A DNA stretch of 40,533 bases from positions 1 through 40,533 of the forward strand of contig CABMGU010000080.1 of assembly GCA_902385765.1 (NCBI GenBank), in the 5' to 3' direction. This document shows positions 30,884 through 38,600 of this stretch, piece by piece. This DNA comes from an uncultured archaeon (GTDB lineage: Archaea > Nanobdellota > Nanobdellia > Woesearchaeales > ARS49). The position numbers and the translations under genes were made by a program. A model generated the notes under the pieces. It saw nothing but the letters and a program-made list of their open reading frames with translations. It searched no databases and was not told the origin of the DNA. The stretch's first letter is position 1; each line of letters opens with the position of its first letter.

Positions 30884-31233
30884 AGAGTGTGCGCGTGATT
30901 TTCTCGCCTGAAGCCGGGGAAGTTTATAAGTATCTTAACAGAGAGGCGTCTGATTCCAAAAAAGAGCGTATGATTCTTAAGGCAGTTAATCAAAAAATAG
31001 GATTGATTAAGGCTAATTTTCATTACGGCGATCCTGTTGCAAAAAAGCTTATTCCTGAGGAATATAAAATCAAGTACGATATTTCTAATTTGTTTCGTGT
31101 TGAATTGCCTGATTTTTGGCGTATGCTTTATACTTTGACAGATGGAGATAGCGAAATCGAGATTGTCGCTTTTGTGCTGGATGTTATTGACCACAAAGAG
31201 TATGATAAAAAATTTGGATATAGAGGAGATTGA
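30880..31233 (+). CDS. RelE/ParE-superfamily toxin
   Basis: 117 residues, start ATG at 30880 overlapping the antitoxin stop. The RelE-like pattern is VRVIFSPEAGEVYKYL, KKLIPEEYKIKYDISN, then LPDFWRMLYTLTDGDSEI and the C-terminal DVIDHKEYDKKFGY. The WRMLYT strand and DHKEY ending are the family hallmarks. RelE proteins cleave mRNA on the ribosome, while ParE types poison gyrase. The basic and aromatic residues here suit the mRNase type, but this is not certain. The interrupted gene at 11890 is its paralog. Confidence 0.85.
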   Translation: MKSVRVIFSPEAGEVYKYLNREASDSKKERMILKAVNQKIGLIKANFHYGDPVAKKLIPEEYKIKYDISNLFRVELPDFWRMLYTLTDGDSEIEIVAFVLDVIDHKEYDKKFGYRGD

Positions 31234-31237
31234 ACTT

Positions 31238-31759
31238 ATGACAAGAAAACTTCCAGATTGGCTTGAAAGCATTGAATATTTTGTTGACAGGGCTATTCCG
31301 TTTGTGCTGGTTTTGCTTGCCTTTATGATTGTTGCAGAGTTCACGAAAATTGCCGTTGATTACCAGCAGTATTTTGTTTATCTAGACACGGCAATCATTA
31401 TTTTCTTTATTGCTGATTTATGTTTCAAGTGGTATCACGTTCACGACTTGCTGAAATTCATCAAGTTGTACTGGATTGATTTGATTGCAGTGTTTCCTTT
31501 TTATGCTGTTTTCCGTACTTATTTTGCAGCGTCTGAACTGCTTGCTTCAGGATAATCCGTCCAGCAGGTGCTTCACGAGTCTGTTTTGCTGAAGGAAACA
31601 AAGCTGTTGAAAGGAGCAGAATATCTTAAGTTCACGAAAGAGACAAGATTTGTCGAGGTATTTGCCAGAAGCCTGAGGGTTTTGCGAGCCCGCTGGTATG
31701 TCACCCACTGGCATCTGCATAATGTTTCAAGGGGCTACAGAAAAAAGCACAAAAAATAA
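31238..31759 (+). pseudogene. Voltage-sensor-like membrane protein gene broken by TAA
   Basis: An ATG at 31238 opens MTRKLPDWLESIEYFVDR, with three membrane helices. The second and third read YLDTAIIIFFIADLCFKW and LYWIDLIAVFPFYAVF, like S2-S3 of ion-transport voltage sensors. TAA at 31553-31555 (codon 106) interrupts the frame. The same frame then runs on for 67 codons (VLHESVLLKETKLLKGAEYL through RARWYVTHWHL and a Lys-rich end) with no better internal start, so one original gene of about 173 codons is likely. The C-terminal part is a charged helical cytoplasmic tail. Nonsense mutation, assembly error or readthrough are the options; mutation is the simplest. Confidence 0.72.
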
Positions 31760-32206
31760 TCAGCGTTTCCAGATGACTTGTTTTCCCTTGTGCACTCTTG
31801 ATATTCTGTGCATTGGTATGAACTGCTCGTGCCCTTTTTCATCGATTACAATGTAATCGTGCTCTATTCTTTTTATTTTGCCTGGAAGCAGTTTGTGGTC
31901 GTGCTTGCCGACTTCATCGTAATAATATATCTCGTGGGGCTGTCCCTGCCTTGTCAGGCTTACGACATTGTGGATGAGTTTTTGTATTTTTCTGTATCTT
32001 TGTGAAAAGGGGTCGAATTCTTTGTACATGTATCCTGTTAAAGTGAGGATAAGCAGTCCTACGAAGAAGCAGAAGTACACGTTTTTTAGGAGTGGTGTGA
32101 AGTCTGCTATGCCCCAGATTCCTCTCCAGAAAAGAATGATTCCAGTTGCGTAAAGCAGTGAATACAGGAACTGTATGTCTTCCTCTCTCAGCGTGTAAAA
32201 GCTCAT
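31760..32206 (-). CDS. Membrane protein with C-terminal MJ1316/DUF504 domain
   Basis: 148 residues. Two membrane helices lie at about 12-32 and 42-60. The C-terminal 55 residues match the MJ1316/DUF504 (UPF0248) domain: YYYDEVGKHDHKLLPGKIKR, then FIPMHRISRVHKGKQVIWKR. This domain is proposed to recognise RNA ends (cyclic phosphate) and is usually soluble. A membrane-anchored version is unusual. It overlaps AMP phosphorylase by ATGA and is the last gene of that three-gene operon. Confidence 0.82.
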   Translation of the reverse strand: MSFYTLREEDIQFLYSLLYATGIILFWRGIWGIADFTPLLKNVYFCFFVGLLILTLTGYMYKEFDPFSQRYRKIQKLIHNVVSLTRQGQPHEIYYYDEVGKHDHKLLPGKIKRIEHDYIVIDEKGHEQFIPMHRISRVHKGKQVIWKR

Positions 32207-33696
32207 TTCATAATCACCCCTCCCATTTTTTTCAGGGCATCGACAGCGTATTTTAGTTTGCGGCTGCTTCTTGCGTATATCGTCAGTACCGGTTCTCCTT
32301 TTTTTACAAAGCAGTTGCAGTGCTGGTGTAAATAAATTCCTGAATCAGGATCTACCGGCGCTCCTGCGAGCCTTGCCACTTTTGCAATCATTTCATTCTC
32401 TATGTTTTTTATTTTTCCTGTTTTCTCGGCGTGCAAGGTGTATGTTTTTTTTGCCGGCTTTAGTGTTTCTGGTGCAGGCATTTTTCCACCCTGCGCTTCC
32501 ACTATTCTGCACATTGCACCATATGCCGCTCCTGTATGCAGTATTTTGTAGGCCATTTGGTATCCTTTTCCTTTTCCTGCTCTGCCAACCATTTCCAGAA
32601 GCATTCCTGACATTTGCAGGCTTTTTTCCACAAGATCCTGTGGCGCGTGCTCGTGGCTCTTTAGTGTGCAGATTACGTCTTTTGCCTCAAGCAGTGGTCC
32701 TATTCCCCTACCCACTGGCTGTCCTCCGTCCGTGATTATTGTCTTGATTTTGATGTTCAGGAAGTGTCCTAATTCTCCAAAGTGCAGTGCGAGGTGTTTT
32801 GCTTGTTTGTGGTTTTTTACTTTTGTTCCTTTGCCTACTGGTATTTCCATCAAGAGGTGTGTTGCTCCCACGCTTGCTTTTTTTGCCATGATGCTGGCCA
32901 GCATTTGTCCTTCTGCGTCAATGCTCAACGGATGCTCAACTCGTATTATCCTGTCGTCTGCTGGAGCTAAATTTACCGCTCCTCCCCAGATGATGAATCC
33001 TCCGACTTCCCTGATTATTTTTTTTAGCTTGTCAACTGGTAAGCTGACCGGGCATAGCACTTCCATCGTGTCTGCTGTTCCCGCAGGCGACGTTATTGCC
33101 CTGCTGCTTGTTTTCGGTACCGTGCATCCTGCTGCAACGAGTATCGGCACGATTATCATTGTTGTTCTGTTGCCTGGTACTCCGCCGATTGAATGCACGT
33201 CCACTATTGGCTTCCTGTCAAATTTCAGTTGTTCTCCTGTTTCTGCCATTGCTTTTGTGAGTTCTGCGATTTCTTTTCTGTTCATTCCTCTCGTGTAGCC
33301 CGCAATTACGAAGCTCGTGAGCTCTATGTCTGTGAGCTTGTTTTCCACGATATCCTGCACAATCGCTTTTATTTCTCTTGACCCTAATTTTTCTCCGTCA
33401 AGTTTTCTTTTGATGTATGCTACGCTTTCCGGCTTGTCTGCTATTTCTATTTCGACTTTGTCGTTGTGTTTTGCGTTTAATGCGTCTAAAACTTCTTCGA
33501 ACAATCCTATGTGTCCTGGCGGTACTGCTTTTTTGCTTTCTGCAATGTCAAGGACTGCTGTTGTTTTTTTGCCGTCTTTTTTCACAATCAGCCTGTCCAT
33601 ATGGTGAAGGTCCAGCTCGTTTGCGTCTTTTTGGTTAAGTAGAACTATTTGTATGTCTCCTGTTGCGATATCCACATCCTTTACTATTAAGTTCAT
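32203..33696 (-). CDS. AMP phosphorylase
   Basis: 497 residues, the archaeal length with an extra N-terminal domain of about 80 residues before the thymidine phosphorylase-like core. Core blocks: VDVHSIGGVPGNRTTMIIVP, KTSSRAITSPAGTADTMEVL, the substrate segment GGAVNLAPADDRIIRVEHPL, and a C-terminal barrel-sandwich region with DPDSGIYLHQHCNCFV. It converts AMP plus phosphate to adenine and ribose 1,5-bisphosphate, the entry to the archaeal pentose bisphosphate (type III Rubisco) pathway. The isomerase and Rubisco are not in this window. It starts nine bases after the transporter gene and overlaps the MJ1316 gene. Confidence 0.95.
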   Translation of the reverse strand: MNLIVKDVDIATGDIQIVLLNQKDANELDLHHMDRLIVKKDGKKTTAVLDIAESKKAVPPGHIGLFEEVLDALNAKHNDKVEIEIADKPESVAYIKRKLDGEKLGSREIKAIVQDIVENKLTDIELTSFVIAGYTRGMNRKEIAELTKAMAETGEQLKFDRKPIVDVHSIGGVPGNRTTMIIVPILVAAGCTVPKTSSRAITSPAGTADTMEVLCPVSLPVDKLKKIIREVGGFIIWGGAVNLAPADDRIIRVEHPLSIDAEGQMLASIMAKKASVGATHLLMEIPVGKGTKVKNHKQAKHLALHFGELGHFLNIKIKTIITDGGQPVGRGIGPLLEAKDVICTLKSHEHAPQDLVEKSLQMSGMLLEMVGRAGKGKGYQMAYKILHTGAAYGAMCRIVEAQGGKMPAPETLKPAKKTYTLHAEKTGKIKNIENEMIAKVARLAGAPVDPDSGIYLHQHCNCFVKKGEPVLTIYARSSRKLKYAVDALKKMGGVIMK

Positions 33697-33705
33697 ATCA
33701 AAAAT

Positions 33706-34827
33706 CTACTTCTTGTGAACGTGATTTTTTCTTCCAAGTATACAGGGTTCGTCTTCTTTGACGTGCGGTTTTTTTTCGCGTTCATATATTTGTAGAAGTG
33801 TCTGGAAGAGTGCTAACACTAACGGTCCAAGTATCAGTCCTATGAACCCGAAAGCGAACAATCCGCCTATTATTCCGATGAAAATCAGCATTGGGTGTAC
33901 TTTTGCCCTTCCTGCCACTATGACTGGCTTTATGATGTTGTCGATTGATGATATGATTAGCAGTCCGTAAAAGAACAGTCCTATTCCTTTCCATATCAAT
34001 GCTGTTTCTCCTCCGAGATAACCGCTCACTCCCAGCATCACGCTTGCCGGAAGCCATACGAGCCACGTTCCGACGAAAGGTATTAGCGCGAACAGAGTCA
34101 TAACTGCGCCCCATAGCAGAAATCCTTGTATGCCGAAGAGCCAGAATCCGAATGCTCCCAGCGCTCCCTGTATTAATGCAACTACAAAACTGCCGTAGAT
34201 TACTGCGTATGTTACGTCGCTGAACTGCTTGAATATCTCCTGCTGGTGATGGACTTTTAACGGTGCCACCTGTGTCGCCCTCAGGAGAATCTCTTTTCCA
34301 TCTTTCAGCGCATAGTATGTTGTGAATAGTACCAGCACCAGATTGATGACAATTGATGGCAGGGACAGTAATATGCTGCTAACTTTTTTCGTGATGAAGA
34401 CCAGGATGTCATTTAATCTGTCCATAATGTATTGCTTGATGTTTTGATCGCGCATTAAGCTGTTTACTCCGTTTACTGTCGTGCACAGGAAATTGTTCTC
34501 ATAGCATCTTGTTTCAATTACTTCTCCTGTTGCTATGTGCTGTTTCGCTCTTATGTACAGGTAGCTTGTTTCTGCCGTGATGTTTTTTATCAGAAGGGCG
34601 GACGGTATTGCAACAATCAAAATTATGAGGGTGGCCGTGATGAATGCCGCCAGTCCTTTGTATTTTATTCTTTTTCTCATCCAGTTGTAGAACGGGTAGA
34701 AAAGGTATGCGAGAATCATGCCTGTTATCACGCTTGTGATGAAAGGATAGATTATGATGCTGGCTACTATTGCTGCAACTGCAATCATTCCTAAAAAGAA
34801 ATATTTGCTGGTTCCCTCTTTTAGCAT
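33706..34827 (-). CDS. AI-2E family transporter-like membrane protein
   Basis: 373 residues with about eight membrane helices: a pair at the N-terminus (FLGMIAVAAIVASIIIYPF), a long periplasmic/extracytoplasmic segment with two Cys (about 105-115), and C-terminal helices. The family pattern is clear: ALIPFVGTWLVWLPASVMLG and the closing GLFAFGFIGLILGPLVLAL. These UPF0118/PerM-type exporters have varied or unknown substrates. A TATA-like TTTATAAATA (minus), centred about 26 bases before the ATG at 34827, drives the operon with AMP phosphorylase and the MJ1316 protein. Confidence 0.9.
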   Translation of the reverse strand: MLKEGTSKYFFLGMIAVAAIVASIIIYPFITSVITGMILAYLFYPFYNWMRKRIKYKGLAAFITATLIILIVAIPSALLIKNITAETSYLYIRAKQHIATGEVIETRCYENNFLCTTVNGVNSLMRDQNIKQYIMDRLNDILVFITKKVSSILLSLPSIVINLVLVLFTTYYALKDGKEILLRATQVAPLKVHHQQEIFKQFSDVTYAVIYGSFVVALIQGALGAFGFWLFGIQGFLLWGAVMTLFALIPFVGTWLVWLPASVMLGVSGYLGGETALIWKGIGLFFYGLLIISSIDNIIKPVIVAGRAKVHPMLIFIGIIGGLFAFGFIGLILGPLVLALFQTLLQIYEREKKPHVKEDEPCILGRKNHVHKK

Positions 34828-34910
34828 ATTTTTATTATTGTTGCTTTTTATTTATAAACGTTGTGTTGTGCGCAATATTTATAAGCCAGTAGATTGCGGG
34901 AATAGTTCAA

Positions 34911-34983
34911 GAGCCCGTGGTCTAGCGGTTATGACGGCTCGTTGACGTCGAGCAAGTCCCCAGTTCGAATCTGGGCGGGCTCA
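34911..34983 (+). tRNA. tRNA-Val(GAC)
   Basis: 73 bases. Acceptor GAGCCCG/CGGGCTC with discriminator A. D-arm GTCTAGCGGTTATGAC. Anticodon arm GCTCG-TTGACGT-CGAGC with anticodon GAC. T-arm CCCAG-TTCGAAT-CTGGG. There is no intron and CCA is not encoded. Position 37 is G, less common for a valine tRNA. The D-arm sequence is very like other archaeal valine tRNAs. A TATA-like ATATTTATAAG at about 34875-34885 lies some 30 bases upstream. Confidence 0.93.
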
Positions 34984-35044
34984 TTTACTTGTCTTTTAGA
35001 ATCAGTTCTAATAAAAACTAAAATGAAAAATAAAATTTGAAAAA

Positions 35045-35215
35045 TTACTTCTTGAAGCTTAATAACGCTACTATGACTGATAGTGCTCCTACTACAATCT
35101 GTATGTAGGGATATCCGCCTGTCAGGGTTGCCAGCCAGGTGTATAGTCTTGGCACCAGGTGTACTAGTCCGCCAATCAATAGCAGATAAGGTGCATATTT
35201 TTGGATGTCTTTCAT
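35045..35215 (-). CDS. Small two-helix membrane protein (56 aa)
   Basis: 56 residues from the ATG at 35215 (MKDIQKYAPYLLLIGGLVHL). The ribosome-binding site GGAGGT at 35223-35228 lies seven bases upstream and rules out the longer frame to 35230. Two membrane helices with a short turn (LTGGYPY) and a final FKK. Unrecognised; similar tiny two-helix proteins are common in DPANN archaea. It stands alone between tRNA-Val and the giant surface gene. Confidence 0.72.
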   Translation of the reverse strand: MKDIQKYAPYLLLIGGLVHLVPRLYTWLATLTGGYPYIQIVVGALSVIVALLSFKK

Positions 35216-35304
35216 TTTTATTACCTCCACGAATGATATGACCTTATAGGAGAACCGTTGTTATTATTGTTGGGTGTATACTGTACGAATGTACGGCGCC
35301 GAAA

Positions 35305-35332
35305 CCTTTATAAATTCACTATAATTATAGTG
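35305..35332 (+). promoter_or_regulatory. Promoter and palindromic operator upstream of the giant surface gene
   Basis: A TATA-like CCTTTATAAATT (35305-35316) is directly followed by the perfect 16-base palindrome CACTATAATTATAGTG (35317-35332), at the place where transcription should begin or just before. A dimeric repressor binding here would control the downstream gene. The binder is unknown. The 285 bases from here to the annotated start hold an open reading frame without an obvious start codon and two hairpins. Confidence 0.6.
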
Positions 35333-35338
35333 TGTTGA

Positions 35339-35617
35339 GCTGTTAAAGAGGGGGTATTTATTTTAACTAAAAAGGGGGTCATATCTATACAAAAAGTTGG
35401 CATTTTCCTTAGTAGAATTCTCGCTTTCCTATTCATTCCTCGTTTGGTCGCCGCGCTGTTTGGGCTTTGCTCAGGCGCGGCGAACTTTATTATCAGTAGT
35501 ATTTCATATGGGGTCGGGGGGTTGAAAGGCGCTCTAGTTGCTTTTTGTTGCACCCTCAGTGTAACAGCTCACCAGCTGGAGCGCTCTTCCCGGCCTCTTT
35601 TAAACTTCTTAAAAAGA
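35339..35617 (+). other. Open upstream frame or structured leader of the giant gene
   Basis: From 35339 the reading frame of the surface protein is already open (93 codons without a stop), but it has no ATG. Candidate starts are TTG at 35444, TTG at 35522, or non-standard ATA at 35387, which follows AAAGGGGGT. The translation is hydrophobic (IQKVGIFLSRILAFLFIPRL). The same stretch can fold: CGCCGCGC/GCGCGGCG at 35449-35482, and GCGCTCTAG/CTGGAGCGC around 35530-35584 with one U-G pair. It may be an N-terminal membrane extension or a long regulatory leader; I cannot decide. Confidence 0.45.
35449..35482. repeat. GC-rich hairpin sharing 16 bases with the 8665 element
   Basis: CGCCGCGC (35449-35456) pairs perfectly with GCGCGGCG (35475-35482) around an 18-base loop. 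Read on the minus strand, CGCCGCGCCTGAGCAA is identical to 8666-8681, that is P1 plus the first side of P2 of the four-way junction. It may be a decayed copy of the same element. A single 16-base match in a window this size could also be chance. Confidence 0.45.
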
Positions 35618-38600
35618 GTGCCTTCTAAAGCCCAGGTTAAGGCGTATATGCTGTTGGCATTGCTTGTCTTGCTTTGTGCCGGCGTTCTTGTTTTCCTTTC
35701 AGGAAGCCCGGGTCCTACTGGTTTTGCTGCTGCCGGAGTCAATCAGGTTACGATTTACGATGACCAGACTGCTGCTGTTTATCTTGGCAAGTATTTTGCG
35801 AATGCTGAACAGCGCTCCTTCAAGGTTATGTACGCAGTGGATTTGACTGTTGATGTTGAAGGTGCGATGATGTACATCACGCCCAAGACCGGTTTTGAGG
35901 GCAAGGAAACTATTGAGCTCGTGTCTGATGCTGATAAGCAGTCTTTCGTGATTAAGGTGATAAAGAAGGACGTGCCTGAAACTCCTGTAAGTCAGGAACC
36001 TCCTGCTGAAGATATAATTCCGCCTGAAAATATCACGGAACCAGTGAATGAGTCTGAGAGTCAGCCTGAAGAGAATATTACACAGCCGCCTGAAGAACTG
36101 ATTAATGAAACAGAAGCTCCTGAAAAAGCTGAAATCAGGCTCGGTAGCAAGAAGCTCGGCGAAAAGATTGAGGATGAGCCATTGTTTGATGTGAACTTTA
36201 CCGAGACTGTTCTTGGTGATGATGTCTTGACGCTCGTATTTTATCACAACTCAACCAGCAATGAAAGAGTCTATGTTAACACCAGCGCCACCTACGACCT
36301 CAGCACGAATATTGCAGCCCCGTTTGAGAATGTTACGCTTTCAGTAATGCTTGATGACAGCATTGTTCCAGAGTTTGAACTGCACGTCGGCAATTCTTCT
36401 GAGACTTTCAGGTTTGGCAAGAAGATTCCTGGTGTTGATATTGAGGGCAAGAAGATTAAGAAGTGCAAGAATAAGAGCAAGGATGACAGGGAGTGCTTCA
36501 GCATTATTGACCGGGATGATGATTTTGTTGACGTCTTTATCAGCAAGGAGAATGCTTCTGTTTACATAAGGGGTGTTAATTCTACTGATATCAGGGCTTT
36601 GTTCAACTGGATTTCCAGTACTGTTCTTACTACTGAAACTTTCGCTGCAGAGCCGATTGATATGGAAAGCGCAACGATTACCCTGCCAAGGACTGATGAT
36701 GTTACTGCTATTGTTGAGTGCACTGATTTTGATTTAGATTTCAAGAATTGTATGGGTGACTGGGTTGTTACGGGCATTCCATTCAATAAGACTGATAAAA
36801 ATATTACTTTTACTGTAACGCACTTTTCAGGTTATGGTGGCGGAAATATTGCGGTTATTAACGTGCAGAGTTATCCTGCTGTTGGTGACCAGTGGACTGT
36901 CAGGTTTAATACCACAGGCACTGCCAATCTGACGATTACTGCGATTGACGGCACTTCTTGGACTGATTATGCTGATTCGGGTTATGATTTGAAATTCCTG
37001 GAGGTCAAGTGCGGCGATCAGACTTTGAATTACACCTGGATTAACAATTCCGTCTTTATCGAGAATTATTATTGTAATGAGACTGGTTATGAGGTTAGCC
37101 AAGTCATTACTCAGGGCAAACACGCTTTTGAGTTCCGTTTTGGTGATGATGTTGATTACGCGTACAACTGGGCAGCGGAATGGTATAGGTCTGTCTCCAT
37201 CAGCGGTTCTGGCGGCCTGGGTCAAACAGCGCATGCAGTTGCAACTGATTCTTACAACAACGCAATAGTGGTTGGTCAAACTAATTATGGGGGTTTCGCT
37301 GTTAAGTATGATACAAATGGCAACGATTTGTGGAATTTATCCATTAACAACACATATCCTAGTGATGTCGCTGTTGATTCCCAGAATAATTTCATAATGC
37401 CCGCAAATGTTGTAGGCGTGAATAATTTAATTATGAAGTTTAATAGCTCAGGGTCTCAATTATGGAATAAAACAGTTCATTGCTTAAACAGCACCACTTC
37501 CATAGGTTCTGTTGCAGTCGATTCTTCAAGAAATATTATTGTTGGCGGCTCTGAATCACCGAACCGTGCAGGGTATTATTGCACTGTTAAACTTGATGAG
37601 AATGGGACTTATTTATGGAACGCGACTTATACTTCAGGAAATAATAATATTCCTACGAATGGCGTTACTGGCATAGCAACGGATTCTTCTGGCAATGTGA
37701 TAGTGACTGGCTGGCTTTTGAATACTACACTGACTCCTGGCTTAATTACGGACGTTACTTGGCTTACATTCAAATATGATTCTAATGGGAATTATTTGTG
37801 GAACAGAACGTATTTCAATGGTACACATTTTTGTTATGCTAATGCTGTGGCTACTGATACTTCTGGGAATGTTATTGTGGTTGGAAGCGGTGCTTGGACT
37901 ACGAATCTTAATTATTTTATGATTAAGTATGATTCAAGTGGGAATCATCTGTGGAATCAGAGCCTCTCTGATCTGGGCGCGGCATACGGCGTGACAACCG
38001 ATTCTTCAAATAATATTTTTGTTACAGGCGACCACTATGGAACTTCGCAATACATATTAACTTTTAAGTTGAACTCTGGCGGTTCTCAACAGTTTAATCT
38101 CTCTTTTACTGGAAATGCCCCGATTGGTTACGATGTTGCTGTTGATTCGCCTGGCAACATATTTGTTGTTGGAGTCAACGGCAGTGATTTCTTCACGATT
38201 AAATATGCTTCAAACGTCCGTCCAACACAGCTCAAGCCTATCTTGAACTCTACTGACGGCACTAACAGGACTTCTCAGGATTTGACTGTTTACCCGCAGA
38301 ACGCCACAGACCCTGATGGCGGCACACTCACCAATATCACTAACTGGTACAGGAACGGAAGTTCTTATGATGTTTTGAATATGCCGTTTGATTTGAATAG
38401 CACGACCAATGTAAAGGATTATTCTTCGTATCTGAATAATGGAACGGTTACCGGTGCTGTTTGGAATGCTTCAGGTATTTCTGGTGGAGCTTATACTTTT
38501 GATGGTATTAATGATTATATTACTGTGAAAACTGATGCTTCGCTTGACTTTTACAATAAGGTGCCTATGTCAATAGAAATGTGGGTGAACCCGGGCAAGC

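Noticed and set aside
11890..31759. Reassigned TAA codon
   Set aside because: Two genes have internal TAA, but many intact genes end with TAA at expected family lengths, so the code is standard.
32666..33298. 210-codon plus-strand frame
   Set aside because: Antisense shadow of AMP phosphorylase, which is unambiguous.
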